The notes under the pieces: model-generated | Databases searched by the model: none | Seen by the model: only the letters and a program-made list of their open reading frames with translations | Told to the model about the DNA's origin: nothing | Position numbers and translations under genes: made by a program | Part shown: positions 41,005-49,596 of the stretch, in pieces | Layout: each line of letters begins with the position of its first letter | Position numbering within the stretch: position 1 is the stretch's first letter | Virus record (IMG/VR): IMGVR_UViG_3300049001_000044 | Location: 1-64,000 of that record | Reading direction: 5' to 3' (one strand) | Length of the DNA stretch: 64,000 nucleotides | Origin: a virus

Positions 41005-41023
41005 TGCCTTCTCCTTTTCCAGT

Positions 41024-41041
41024 AAGGGAGGGGAAACCCTC
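41024..41041 (-). terminator. Hairpin after the helicase gene
   Basis: GGGAGGG, GAAA, CCCTCCC between 41050 and 41004; probably a partial terminator. Confidence 0.55.
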
Positions 41042-41049
41042 CCATCCGA

Positions 41050-42642
41050 TTACTTCTTGTCTGCGTTGTAAGGTACGTCGATCATTTCCTCGATTGCGCG
41101 GGTGATTGCGACGTATTCAAGGTTGCGTTCCTGCTCCAGCTGCCAGTCTTTCTTGGCGTAGGGAGAAGGCATGAAGCGTTGGCGACCGAGGATGTAGACG
41201 CGCTTCCATTCGCGGCCTTTCGACTTATGGACTGTGGAGAGTACCAGCACTTCCGGCGGGGTACCTTCCTTCGTGTTACCGAACATCACGTTGATGTCGT
41301 TGACCATCTCGTCGATCGTGTACTTCTTCAGGGTGAGCTGGCGGTTGATGATAACCCGCAAGCATTCCACCTGATCAACCAGCTTGTCGACGAGGTCCTG
41401 CCGATTCTTGGACATGTGCTTCGCGGTTTCCCGCTCTTCGTAGTCCTGCAGTTTGTCCAGGAGGTCGCTCAACTGGGTCAACTTCCAGCGCCGAGCCAGC
41501 TTGATTAGCCCTTGGCCGATCTCACGACCTTCAACCCGGCATGGTACCCCTTTCGCCAACAGCATGTAGGCGGTTTGAACCAGGGGTGCAGTGTTCCGGC
41601 AGAGGATTGCATCCGTCTTGGTGAGTTTCTCCAGGTGCAGATTCTCGTATTCGAGGGTACGAACCTTGCCTTCGGGGTTGTCCTTGTATGCGACGAAGTC
41701 CGGTACCAGTTTCTTGGCTTCCTCGACCACCGCTTTCGGGCAGCGCCTGGTCACGTTCAGCACCAAGGTCTTCGCGTTCGTCTGCTTCTTGATCTGCTCC
41801 ATCGCGTCGTTGTCGGCACCTGCGAATCCGTTGATCGCCTGCTTGTCGTCGCCGACGAAGATGAGGCGGCCAGTGCGGGGCTTCAGCATCGCGAGGGCGA
41901 GAGCCCGGCGGGCGGGGTTGGTATCCTGCGATTCGTCGATGAGGATCCAATCCTTCGGCCAGAACTTCGCCCGGAAGTAGAGAGGAGCGAGGATCATGTC
42001 GTCGAAGTCGATCGTTTCCCGGCACTGATCGAGGGAGATTTTGTACACCTTCTTGGCGCACTGGATGATCTCGTCCGGGGAGTAATTCTCCGTGGTGTCG
42101 TTGTCGAGATCATGGTGGTCCCAGATGTCCATCCAGACGTTGGGATCCTCGAGGTGGCAGAGGTGGCCGATGGCACGTTGTTTCCCAAGGGAAACCAGCC
42201 GGTCAATTACACCCATGCAATCGACCCAGATGTTCGGGGATTTGTGGTGGGTATCTGCGAAGGAGCGGATAATCCGGATCACCTTGTCGTCCACCAGCTT
42301 CGCGTTGGGGGCGGCCTTGCGCCAGACGTTGAAGCCGAAGGAGTGAGAGGTTCCCGCCTGGGCGATCCGCCAGTCGTATTTCGCGGCCTCGAGTTTCGCC
42401 TTGATCTCACCGGCGATCGATTTGTTGAAGGCCATCAACGCGACATCACCGAGGTTGAATTCGACGATCGCCTCCACCACCTGCATGAGGGTGAACGTTT
42501 TTCCGCAACCTGCCCGAGCCATCAGCTCGAGGTTACCGGTATCGTCGAGAACCCACTTGATCACCGCTTGTTGCTGATCCGAGAGTTTCGACCAACGCTT
42601 CTTCGAGAAGCGGGATTTTGCTGCTGCGGGACGTTCTACCAT
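41050..42642 (-). CDS. UvrD/PcrA-type superfamily 1 helicase
   Basis: 530 residues. Motif I ARAGCGKT at 42-49, motif II ILIDESQDTNPARR near 232-245, motif III VGDDKQAINGFAGA near 260-273, motif V/VI STVHKSKGREWKRVYILG and EYVAITRA near 475-520. A 3'-5' translocase for replication or recombination. First gene after the early promoter at 42678. Confidence 0.92.
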   Translation of the reverse strand: MVERPAAAKSRFSKKRWSKLSDQQQAVIKWVLDDTGNLELMARAGCGKTFTLMQVVEAIVEFNLGDVALMAFNKSIAGEIKAKLEAAKYDWRIAQAGTSHSFGFNVWRKAAPNAKLVDDKVIRIIRSFADTHHKSPNIWVDCMGVIDRLVSLGKQRAIGHLCHLEDPNVWMDIWDHHDLDNDTTENYSPDEIIQCAKKVYKISLDQCRETIDFDDMILAPLYFRAKFWPKDWILIDESQDTNPARRALALAMLKPRTGRLIFVGDDKQAINGFAGADNDAMEQIKKQTNAKTLVLNVTRRCPKAVVEEAKKLVPDFVAYKDNPEGKVRTLEYENLHLEKLTKTDAILCRNTAPLVQTAYMLLAKGVPCRVEGREIGQGLIKLARRWKLTQLSDLLDKLQDYEERETAKHMSKNRQDLVDKLVDQVECLRVIINRQLTLKKYTIDEMVNDINVMFGNTKEGTPPEVLVLSTVHKSKGREWKRVYILGRQRFMPSPYAKKDWQLEQERNLEYVAITRAIEEMIDVPYNADKK

Positions 42643-42677
42643 TTTTGCTACCTCCGCTGTTTTTCTGTTGATAAGGC

Positions 42678-42705
42678 TATAATATCATGATCCTGAAAAA
42701 AGTAC
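42678..42705 (-). promoter_or_regulatory. Early promoter
   Basis: TGTACT, 16 bases, TATTAT, AGCCTTATC on the minus strand, 36 bases before the helicase. Confidence 0.85.
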
Positions 42706-42745
42706 ACAGGCAAAATTGTAACAAGCCTACAGAAATTGTAACAGG

Positions 42746-42800
42746 GCCATGTTTCCTGAAAGAAACAATGGCCCCTGGGAGGCGCTATATAATAGCGCTA
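42746..42800 (-). terminator. Double hairpin ending the 42808 unit
   Basis: GGGCCAT and GTTTC pair with GAAAC and ATGGCCC (42746-42776), followed by GGCGCTAT/ATAGCGC (42781-42798). Same layout as at 12597 upstream of another early promoter. Confidence 0.7.
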
Positions 42801-42807
42801 ACCCTGA

Positions 42808-43305
42808 TTACGAAGGTTGACCTTCCGAGGTACCAGGTTGGGCAGCGGCCGCGTCGGCTTCCATCTTGGCGAGGAGCTCGTCCTTCAGCTGCTGGGTGAT
42901 CGACTCAATCGTTGCCTGGACGGCGCCGATGCCGTGGACGTTGAAGGCCTTCTCTTCCTCCTTGCGGCTGTCCTTGACCACCAGGGTGAAGTCCTGGTCG
43001 CCCTCTTCTTCAGTGCCATAGGCGGAGAAGTTGATGAAGATGGGTTCACCCTTGTACATCATGATGCAGGAGTGGAGCTCGACCAACTGCTTGCCATCGC
43101 GGGTCGGGTTTTCCAGCAGCTTGATGCTCTGGTCCAGGGCGGTGCGTTCTGCGTAGGCCGTCTTCAGTGCCAGTGCGGTGGCATCTGCGAGGCTGGGCTT
43201 TTCGCCGTCAAGGCAGTGGCCGCAGAAGCATTCACCTGCACGACGTTGGCCGAGTGCGCCCATGAACAGAGCTGCGAGAGCTGCGACGGATGGATTGCGA
43301 ATCAT
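42808..43305 (-). CDS. Unknown protein
   Basis: 165 residues from the ATG at 43305 (AAAGGA six bases upstream). A short hydrophobic start, CFCGHC near 25-32 and a beta-rich middle (EPIFINFSAYG). Strong codon bias suggests high expression. Unrecognised. Confidence 0.8.
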   Translation of the reverse strand: MIRNPSVAALAALFMGALGQRRAGECFCGHCLDGEKPSLADATALALKTAYAERTALDQSIKLLENPTRDGKQLVELHSCIMMYKGEPIFINFSAYGTEEEGDQDFTLVVKDSRKEEEKAFNVHGIGAVQATIESITQQLKDELLAKMEADAAAAQPGTSEGQPS

Positions 43306-43364
43306 GGTGTTTCCTTTCATCTCTATATCATCGTAAAAGCCGGGTTTGCCCCTCGGCGATGGGC

Positions 43365-43775
43365 TCAAGTGGAGCTGCTCGCCCCATTGATCATTGCGGA
43401 CAGGCTGGATACTTTCAATCCACCCTGCACCTTTGCATCCTTGACGCGGACCACCGCACCTTCCTCGTGCTTGGCCTTCATGTGGGCTTTCAGGCCGGTG
43501 GTCTCACCTACTTTCTTGCCACACACCGGACACGGCACCTTGTTCTCCATGTTCTTGTAGTACCAGAACGTGGCCGGCTGGGGCGGCGGCTTCGGGTTGA
43601 AGGTCTCGTAAATCTCATCGAAGCGAGCACGATCCTTCTCAGTGCATTCCCGTTCCCAGGCATCGCCTTGGCAGTAGGACATCACACCGCTCGCGACCTC
43701 CAAACCTTCCTTCGCCAGCGCCAACTGTTCTTCCAAGTCGGCAACTTTCTTCTTCAACTCTTCCACTTCATCCAT
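43365..43775 (-). CDS. Coiled-coil protein with C2H2 zinc finger
   Basis: 136 residues; ATG at 43775 has GGGGAGA upstream. Residues 1-35 form a coiled coil (VEELKKKVADLEEQLALAKE). CPVCGKKVGETTGLKAHMKAKH near 80-105 is a good C2H2 finger. Probably a small DNA-binding regulator. Confidence 0.82.
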   Translation of the reverse strand: MDEVEELKKKVADLEEQLALAKEGLEVASGVMSYCQGDAWERECTEKDRARFDEIYETFNPKPPPQPATFWYYKNMENKVPCPVCGKKVGETTGLKAHMKAKHEEGAVVRVKDAKVQGGLKVSSLSAMINGASSST

Positions 43776-44286
43776 GGACTTTCTCCCCATGCAATTGCGT
43801 GAACATCTTTTCCAGGTCTTTCGGCGAGGGGATGCGGAGGGTGGGCATGCTCACGAAGCGGTACTGCACGCCATCCTCGTCCTCGACAATCCGCTCCCCA
43901 TACCGTACTGGATTCAGGGTAGGCTCCCTTCCATTCTTGGCCCGCAGGTAATCATGAAGAGCGCCTGCAGTGCACGACTTGATCTCGTAGATCGGTTCCC
44001 ACTCGGAGTGGAGGGTCGGACTCAGCGAAATCCTGTTCTCCACATAATGCGTGGGAGTGGTTTGCTCTTCTCGCGGCCAACCACGGCAGATGGGAATCTG
44101 CGCCGTGTCGTGGATGAACCACGCCTTAGTCCACACCTCGATCGGGAGGAATCTGGAGAGCTTAGCCGACTCACGCTCTTTCCTATCTTCCAGCGCCATG
44201 CGCAGGGCGTGGGCACGTGCGATTGCTTGACGCGAGGCCTCGACATTCAAGACTGCTTCCAGGTATTCGAGCGGGTAGCGGATCAT
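43768..44286 (-). CDS. Unknown protein
   Basis: 172 residues, mixed helix and strand, overlapping the zinc-finger gene by eight bases. Unrecognised. Confidence 0.76.
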   Translation of the reverse strand: MIRYPLEYLEAVLNVEASRQAIARAHALRMALEDRKERESAKLSRFLPIEVWTKAWFIHDTAQIPICRGWPREEQTTPTHYVENRISLSPTLHSEWEPIYEIKSCTAGALHDYLRAKNGREPTLNPVRYGERIVEDEDGVQYRFVSMPTLRIPSPKDLEKMFTQLHGEKVHG

Positions 44287-44289
44287 TTC

Positions 44290-44664
44290 TTATCCCTCGA
44301 TCTTGCCTTCGGTTTCGGCCCACGAGCCGAATTCGGTATTGCCGCACTCAGTGCACGCACCCTCAGGGGTCTGCGTGTGAGCATGGCACTTTGTGCAGTG
44401 GGGCAACCCCGTGGTATCGTAGGGATCGTAGGGATCGTACTTGCCCAGGAAGATGAACGGGTTCTTCAAACCGATGTTCACGATCTCCGCGATCCCCAAC
44501 TTCACCAGCTGCTCAGCAGTTCGAGGGTCGATCCCCGAGATGATGCGACTCACTTCGATGCCGCGATCGTCCCTGCTAAGCCGCTCGCCCTTGTCGTGGC
44601 GGGTTCTCCACCAGCGATCCACCTCGATGAGGCGCTTGAGAAGTTCCAACGCTTTCGGGGTCAT
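44290..44664 (-). CDS. Zinc-ribbon protein
   Basis: 124 residues from ATG 44664 (GGGAG eight bases before). C-terminal CTKCHAHTQTPEGACTEC gives a rubredoxin-like zinc ribbon. One base separates it from the upstream stop. The PYDPYD repeat before the ribbon is odd. Confidence 0.78.
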   Translation of the reverse strand: MTPKALELLKRLIEVDRWWRTRHDKGERLSRDDRGIEVSRIISGIDPRTAEQLVKLGIAEIVNIGLKNPFIFLGKYDPYDPYDTTGLPHCTKCHAHTQTPEGACTECGNTEFGSWAETEGKIEG

Positions 44665-44665
44665 A

Positions 44666-44983
44666 TCATGTTCTCCCTGCAAAATAATCCAACATGAAGC
44701 GGATTATGGTCTGTGGTTTCTCGGAGTAGTGGAAGGTCTTCACCTCGTCACCACCCTCGTCTTTCAACGTCATGAACTCCTTGCTCCGTCCGTTGTGGTG
44801 GACGTAAGCCTTGAGCATCTTCCCCTGCGAGCGGATGTAGATCACTGACCTACCAACCTCGATGGTGCACGTCCGCTTGATCTCGCGATCGTCGAAGACC
44901 GTCTTGGCAGTCTCGAAGAACAGGTGGGAAGACCACCCTCTCGCCTCGAGATACTCGTCGATGGATTTCGTCAGCCTGCTCAC
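44666..44983 (-). CDS. Unknown small protein (GTG start)
   Basis: 105 residues. The GTG at 44983 overlaps the stop of 44980 as GTGA and has GGAGGTG five bases upstream; the longer frame with an ATG inside the neighbour is less likely. Beta-rich (CTIEVGRSVIYIRSQGKM). Unrecognised. Confidence 0.76.
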   Translation of the reverse strand: MSRLTKSIDEYLEARGWSSHLFFETAKTVFDDREIKRTCTIEVGRSVIYIRSQGKMLKAYVHHNGRSKEFMTLKDEGGDEVKTFHYSEKPQTIIRFMLDYFAGRT

Positions 44984-45264
44984 AGCTTCACCTCCTTGGG
45001 GGTCCTGCTCGCGCCACCGGCTTTCACCCACGCCTCGATGACCACGTCTTTCACAAGCATGCCCGCTGCATTAGTTTCCGGCAGCGCCACATAGGTTTTG
45101 GCCTTCGTGGGATGAACGTAGAATCGGACGAAAGCACCGCTCTCCTTGTCCTCGTAGGAGTAGGCAACCACGTGTTTCAGGTTCTTGCCCCTGCCAACCG
45201 TGATATTTGCCTGCCCCTTCAATTTGAAGGTTGCATCGGTGATCAAATCTTTCATCTTGCTCAT
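44980..45264 (-). CDS. Unknown small early protein
   Basis: 94 residues from the second of two ATGs, six bases after AGGAG. Lysine-rich and beta-rich. First gene after the early promoter at 45301. Confidence 0.78.
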   Translation of the reverse strand: MSKMKDLITDATFKLKGQANITVGRGKNLKHVVAYSYEDKESGAFVRFYVHPTKAKTYVALPETNAAGMLVKDVVIEAWVKAGGASRTPKEVKL

Positions 45265-45300
45265 CATCTACTCCTGTGTGTTACTGCATTCGATAAGGCT

Positions 45301-45328
45301 ATATTAACACTGACTGGCCGAAAGTACA
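45301..45328 (-). promoter_or_regulatory. Early promoter
   Basis: TGTACT, 16 bases, TAATAT, AGCCTTATC on the minus strand, 37 bases before the gene at 45264. Confidence 0.85.
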
Positions 45329-45383
45329 CAGGCAAAATTGTAACGAACACACCTTTGCTGTTACAATTACTCCGAGGAAATAA

Positions 45384-45405
45384 AAAGGGACCCGAAGGCC
45401 CCTTT
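45384..45405 (-). terminator. Terminator after the gene at 45428
   Basis: GGGACC, CGAA, GGCCCC stem with TTTTTA following on the minus strand. Confidence 0.75.
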
Positions 45406-45427
45406 ATATAGAGGAGGAAATTTCTCC

Positions 45428-46021
45428 TCAATCCTGCCGTATGAAAGTGATGTCGATATCGTTCCTGCACACGCGATCATTTTCCGGACGAACTGCGCCG
45501 CAAATAGGGGCAGTGAAGTCGTACTTACCTTCTGCTTCAATGTGCTTCACGATTTCCTTCGGCATATCCGCGCGACACCAGAAAGTCAACGCCACTTCCA
45601 CCTCGTACAATCCGTACTTGTCGTCGTAGAAGTCCTTCACCTCGTCAAACGCGTACACATCGAGGGAGATGAATTTCGACTTTAGGAAAGGCGTGTTCTC
45701 GAAGATGTAATTGAGCATTGCGTTGCCAATCCACTCTTTATTTTCTTCATCGATTTCGAAGTCGATGAATCCCACTTGCCGTTCCGGCCATGCGTTGAAG
45801 GAAAGGACGAGGGTTTCTTCCCGATATCCCATCAACTCCAAGATGACCAAGTCCAATTCGTCAGGCGTTACCTTCTCAATGTAAGTGGTACCGTTCTTGA
45901 GATGGACTTCCAACTCTTTATCGTTGAGTTGGCGGACCAGCTGTACTGGGTCTGTGTCCTTCACCGCGCTGATGATGAAGCGGTTACGGGACTTGCGTGC
46001 AACAATCGGTTCTTTCAGCAT
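45428..46021 (-). CDS. Unknown protein
   Basis: 197 residues, acidic, with alternating strands (LVLSFNAWPERQVGFIDFEI). Follows the Ro60 gene after a terminator. Unrecognised. Confidence 0.78.
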   Translation of the reverse strand: MLKEPIVARKSRNRFIISAVKDTDPVQLVRQLNDKELEVHLKNGTTYIEKVTPDELDLVILELMGYREETLVLSFNAWPERQVGFIDFEIDEENKEWIGNAMLNYIFENTPFLKSKFISLDVYAFDEVKDFYDDKYGLYEVEVALTFWCRADMPKEIVKHIEAEGKYDFTAPICGAVRPENDRVCRNDIDITFIRQD

Positions 46022-46040
46022 GTTCCTCTTTCAGAAAAGA

Positions 46041-46058
46041 AAAGGGAGTCCGAAGACT
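46041..46058 (-). terminator. Terminator of the Ro60 gene
   Basis: GGGAGTC, CGAA, GACTCCC with TTTTCTTTT after it on the minus strand, directly past the stop at 46070. Confidence 0.85.
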
Positions 46059-46069
46059 CCCAAGTTCGA

Positions 46070-47680
46070 TTAGAACTCTTGGATCAGCTGCGGAGCCGAG
46101 CTGTCGAAGCCAACAATGTCCAGCATACCCGGATCTTTCGGATCCGCGATGGTGAAGTTGGTGACCGAAGTACCGCACACGATCAGCTTGGACTGACGGT
46201 TGTACTGCTGACGGTAGTCGCGCAGTGCCTGGACGGGCTGCTGACGACCAGCGTAGGTTTCGTTGTCAGTGATGACCACGAACTTGTCTACACCCGACAT
46301 CTTGTGCTCGATTGCGTGGCGCATCGGCAGGGAGCAGTCGGTGGAACCCCAGCTAAAGCGCTGCATGACAGCGAGGACTTGGTCCAGGCGCATGGACGGG
46401 GAAATCTTCAGTTCACCCATGCGGGAGTTGAAGCCACCGATCCAGTAGTTGGGCTCACGCTTTGCAACTGCCAAAGCCATGACTGCTGCAACTTCAGCAG
46501 CGGTGAGGTTAGGTGCGCCGGTGACGCGAGATCCCCACATCGAACCCGAGCAGTCAACGCCGATCAGGTGGCCCTGGCCGGTGGTGTCGACGTAGTTGAA
46601 CGATTCGTAGAACGCGTCGTTCAGTGCATCGAGGATTCGCTGGTCCGGACGCCAGCTCAGGCTACCTTTGTCGCCATGACCTTGCTTGTACTGGTTGAAG
46701 GCGTTGAGGATCGTGATCGGGTGAACACGTCCACGCTTGATCGCTTCCACGTCCGTCAGCTTGGCGATTGCCAGCTTCGAACCTTCCGACAGATTGCCGA
46801 TCACACCGACGTTGGTCAGTTGACCCAGCTTTCGGATCAGAGCGGTCATGCCCATGTTCGGAAGCAGAGCATTCCAAACGTCGACATCACGCTGCAGTTC
46901 GGTTGGGATCATCTCCCACGACAGATCACGGTTGGACTCGATCAGCTGGATGGCCAGCTTCTTGTCCGCGCCGGCACGCTTCAGGGTTTCGAAGTCGACC
47001 AGCAGTTGTGGTACTTGCGCACCAGCTGCGATCGCCTCTGCACCTTTCGTTGCGTAGCGGAACATTGCGTTCTGCAGCTCGTTCTGCGGCTTAGCGTGAG
47101 CCAGACGGAGAACGTCGCGGTGAGACCAGCCATCACGCTGTTGGTACTTCAGCATCTGCAGGGCCAGCTTGTCTTCACGGCGGTTGGTGTACCACGCAGA
47201 GATACCGCGCTTTGCAGCAGCGTTCCACTTGCCCATCGAGTCGATGGCGGAGACGAACTGGAACAGCATGGTGCCAGTACGAGCGACTTTCGGCAGAGCT
47301 GCGTAAGCAGCCGAGACAGTGTCAGGGTTGCCGTTGATAGCGGCGAGAGCCAGAGCGAAGACCGCAGGGTCATTCTTCGGCGCACGGCCTGCTTCGGAGA
47401 TTTCGACGATGCGATTGACGGTACGGATACCATCGTTCTTGATGCAGTCGATGACGTTCTTAGCCGCCTTAATGGTCAGCTCTTTCTTGCCCGCGTAGTA
47501 CGAAGGCGTGTCAGAACCCAGGATCAGAAAGCGATCGAGGTAGCCCCACATGTCCAGTTGGAACGTGAAGCCGCCTGCGCTGTTACGCACCATCTCACTC
47601 TCACGACCAGGGATCGGAGCAGTTTGTGGGGTTGCGCGGGTGTTAACCTTCGGTGCGAGGATATCAGTGTAAGACGACAT
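46070..47680 (-). CDS. Ro60 (TROVE-module) RNA-binding protein
   Basis: 536 residues. A TROVE alpha-solenoid (residues about 30-365, with FTFQLDMWGYLDRFLILGSD and ALRGISAWY-like SAWYTNRRED segments) is followed by a von Willebrand A domain whose metal site is VDCSGSMWGS (376-380) and VVITDNET. This is the layout of Ro60/Rsr, a ring that binds Y RNAs and misfolded RNAs and, in bacteria, works with exonucleases on rRNA and damaged RNA. It has AAGGAG, its own terminator, and a 400-base non-coding leader that is rich in secondary structure. Phage Ro60 homologues are known; a partner Y RNA is normally encoded next door. Confidence 0.95.
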   Translation of the reverse strand: MSSYTDILAPKVNTRATPQTAPIPGRESEMVRNSAGGFTFQLDMWGYLDRFLILGSDTPSYYAGKKELTIKAAKNVIDCIKNDGIRTVNRIVEISEAGRAPKNDPAVFALALAAINGNPDTVSAAYAALPKVARTGTMLFQFVSAIDSMGKWNAAAKRGISAWYTNRREDKLALQMLKYQQRDGWSHRDVLRLAHAKPQNELQNAMFRYATKGAEAIAAGAQVPQLLVDFETLKRAGADKKLAIQLIESNRDLSWEMIPTELQRDVDVWNALLPNMGMTALIRKLGQLTNVGVIGNLSEGSKLAIAKLTDVEAIKRGRVHPITILNAFNQYKQGHGDKGSLSWRPDQRILDALNDAFYESFNYVDTTGQGHLIGVDCSGSMWGSRVTGAPNLTAAEVAAVMALAVAKREPNYWIGGFNSRMGELKISPSMRLDQVLAVMQRFSWGSTDCSLPMRHAIEHKMSGVDKFVVITDNETYAGRQQPVQALRDYRQQYNRQSKLIVCGTSVTNFTIADPKDPGMLDIVGFDSSAPQLIQEF

Positions 47681-47729
47681 TAGTAATTCTCCTTAAAAAG
47701 CGGCTGCGTCCGCAGCAAATGGCAACGAA

Positions 47730-48088
47730 AAAGAAATTCAGTGAGGCTAGCAAAGGGTGTTGTCGGAGATTTCAGCTGCTCTTCATCTCTTTCGAGTCTT
47801 GCGAAGGGCAACCTACACTTCAAAATTCCGTTAAGATAGAGTTGAAGTTCTCACGGCCTGTTTCATGGCTTATTCAGTTTGACGACGCTGACAAACGCTC
47901 ATGGATAACGTTCACATGAGAGGACGACCACCGATTGGGCGAGGACAACGATGATAGCCTCCGACCATGCCTAACTTAGTGAGCTCGAACGGTGATAAGC
48001 ACCTTGCTCCTAAGGTTTACACAATCGAAACCGCTTACAGTTCACTTGGCTATTTTAGGTAACCAACAACTACGGCTAGCTCGACTGA
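47730..48088 (-). ncRNA. Structured non-coding RNA upstream of Ro60, candidate Y RNA
   Basis: The minus strand between the promoter at 48095 and the Ro60 start has no gene but many stems. CCTAA (48059-48055) pairs with TTAGG (47974-47970), AGTGA (48046-48042) with TCACT (47982-47978). Between them stand hairpins GGTTT/AAACC (48032-48014) and GGTG/CACC (48003-47991), and a TTCGAGC sequence like a tRNA T-loop. Further hairpins: CTCATG/CATGAG (47920-47898), GTTTG/CAAAC (47896-47877) and ACTTCAA/TTGAAGT (47848-47817). Bacterial Y RNAs carry a tRNA-like module and lie beside Ro60; this fits, though the leader could be an mRNA 5' region instead. Confidence 0.5.
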
Positions 48089-48094
48089 AATTAA

Positions 48095-48123
48095 ATTGTA
48101 CAACAGGGGGAGTATTGAAAAAA
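48095..48123 (-). promoter_or_regulatory. Middle-type promoter for the RNA / Ro60 unit
   Basis: TTTTTT, 17 bases, TACAAT on the minus strand. The T run is also the tail of the terminator at 48123-48148, so the two are merged. Confidence 0.68.
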
Positions 48124-48148
48124 CTGCAACCAGAACAGTTGCAGTTTC
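48123..48148 (-). terminator. Terminator of the 48178-49488 unit
   Basis: AACTGCAAC, eight bases, GTTGCAGTT, followed by TTTTTT on the minus strand. Confidence 0.82.
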
Positions 48149-48177
48149 AGAAGTAGAAAAGTATATATTGGTGGGCG

Positions 48178-48750
48178 TTAACCTGCCGCGTTCTCTTCTT
48201 TGACTTCCTCGTCTTCTGGGAACTCCAGACGGAAGAGGATGCCAGGCGGGATCAGCATGTGACCATCAGGAATTGCGTAGGTGGCCATCTGCTTGGGGTT
48301 GATCGTGTCTTCAAAGTAGGCAGTGACCAAGTTGCCTTGAGGACTGCGTACTTTGATCCATTCGTAAATCTCCGCATCGTAGTAATGGCCGATGGGAGCA
48401 GGTGGGAGTTCCTCGATAGTGAACTCCATCTGCATTGCGGGATTTTCAGTTGGCTCTGGCTCTTCGACTTTCGCCATCCTCTTCTGTTGCTGTGCGATGA
48501 CGTTTTGAGCATCATCGTACATGAGTTGCGGATTGAAGCCGTAGACGACCCAAACAATTGCAACCTCTAGCAACTTGAAGAGGAAGAAGACACCAAGAGC
48601 TGACACCACGGCGAGGATAATCCATTCAAAAGCGGTACCATGCGGAAGCCAGTTGTACACTCCGAAAGGAACACCGAAAAGAGTGAGAAGGGCTGCAAGT
48701 CTACGCAGTGCAACTACCTTCTTCAGGCGTGGAGTCAGTTCATATTCCAT
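48178..48750 (-). CDS. Membrane protein of unknown function
   Basis: 190 residues. Two hydrophobic helices (about 17-30 and 38-72), then an acidic soluble domain. Its ATG overlaps the stop of the HNH gene. Unrecognised. Confidence 0.78.
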   Translation of the reverse strand: MEYELTPRLKKVVALRRLAALLTLFGVPFGVYNWLPHGTAFEWIILAVVSALGVFFLFKLLEVAIVWVVYGFNPQLMYDDAQNVIAQQQKRMAKVEEPEPTENPAMQMEFTIEELPPAPIGHYYDAEIYEWIKVRSPQGNLVTAYFEDTINPKQMATYAIPDGHMLIPPGILFRLEFPEDEEVKEENAAG

Positions 48751-49322
48751 TAAGTGAGATCCTTTTTGATGCGGCTGTTGTCAGGGAGGAAGTCGATTAA
48801 GAAGTCCATCTGGTCTTTCAAGATGTTTCTGTTTGCCAAGATCAAGTGCTCTGCACGGGTAGGAACGTATGGCACGTAAAGCAGTTCCATCCGAGCTTCC
48901 TTCAAGGACTTGTCGTCCTTGTACTGGTTGCAACGACGGCAGCAGGTCACCACGTTCATCCAAGTATCCTTACCACCCTTCGATCTTGGAACGATGTGGT
49001 CACGGGTAAGGTTCGTATCGGTGAAGACACCACCGCAGTAACCACACAGATGGCGGTCACGACGGAACAACTCGCGGTTGCTCAGTGATGGTGGACGATT
49101 GCGACGCTTACCGGCTGCTCCCTTCAGAGCAATGATCGACGAAGTCTTGATGATCGACGTACGACCCGTGACCGCATTTTCGCCACCACGGAATTCGAAT
49201 TCAACTTCACCAAGTGACCATGCAATCAGATCCTTCGCCTGGTAGACGACGGCATCTTGCCATGTGATCCATTTGTTTGGTTGACCTTGTGAGTCAAGCT
49301 GCAGAATTTGTGGGTAGCTCAT
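48750..49322 (-). CDS. HNH endonuclease
   Basis: 190 residues. CGYCGGVF, then LTRDHIVPRSKGGKDTW and CCRRCNQYKDDKS, the HNH fold common in bacterial and phage stand-alone nucleases. An N-terminal 80-residue domain contains WSLGEVEFEF, as in the family found next to many bacterial genes. Homing, restriction or processing; not decided. Confidence 0.88.
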   Translation of the reverse strand: MSYPQILQLDSQGQPNKWITWQDAVVYQAKDLIAWSLGEVEFEFRGGENAVTGRTSIIKTSSIIALKGAAGKRRNRPPSLSNRELFRRDRHLCGYCGGVFTDTNLTRDHIVPRSKGGKDTWMNVVTCCRRCNQYKDDKSLKEARMELLYVPYVPTRAEHLILANRNILKDQMDFLIDFLPDNSRIKKDLT

Positions 49323-49356
49323 TTTGTTTTCTCTTTATGGTAGGTTCGGTTGACCT

Positions 49357-49488
49357 CTAGAAGTGCACGACGAAGCGTAAGAATGCGAAGTCAACAACAA
49401 GGGCACGAGGGATATCCTCGTCGGGGAAAGGATGGATGTACTCCACCCCAAATGACAAACCTAGGATTAGATCGATTTCGAAGTCCAT
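49357..49488 (-). CDS. Tiny protein of 43 residues
   Basis: MDFEIDLILGLSFGVEYIHP, then a hydrophobic strand-rich end (ALVVDFAFLRFVVHF). Weak GGGA five bases upstream. I recall similar small proteins in other large phages. It ends 35 bases before the HNH gene. Confidence 0.6.
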   Translation of the reverse strand: MDFEIDLILGLSFGVEYIHPFPDEDIPRALVVDFAFLRFVVHF

Positions 49489-49565
49489 TGCGGTCCCAGA
49501 ATATTTGCGATCTACGTTTATTGTAAGTGTTGTAACACCTCACGAAAACTTCGACCACGAAAGTT

Positions 49566-49573
49566 GTAAATAG
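49566..49573 (+). promoter_or_regulatory. Possible late promoter
   Basis: GTAAATAG/TGTAAATA differs from NATAAATA by one base; 24 bases before the nuclease ATG at 49597. Confidence 0.35.
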
Positions 49574-49596
49574 ACAGACAACATACAAGGATCACC

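Noticed and set aside
45776-47683. Plus-strand open frame of 635 codons opposite Ro60
   Set aside because: It is an antisense frame made possible by the codon bias of the Ro60 gene, has no ribosome site or known motifs, and the Ro60 reading is certain.
47719-47919. Plus-strand frame of 66 codons (MATKKKFSEASKG...) in the Ro60 leader
   Set aside because: No ribosome site, lies across the predicted RNA stems and opposite to the transcription of the unit.
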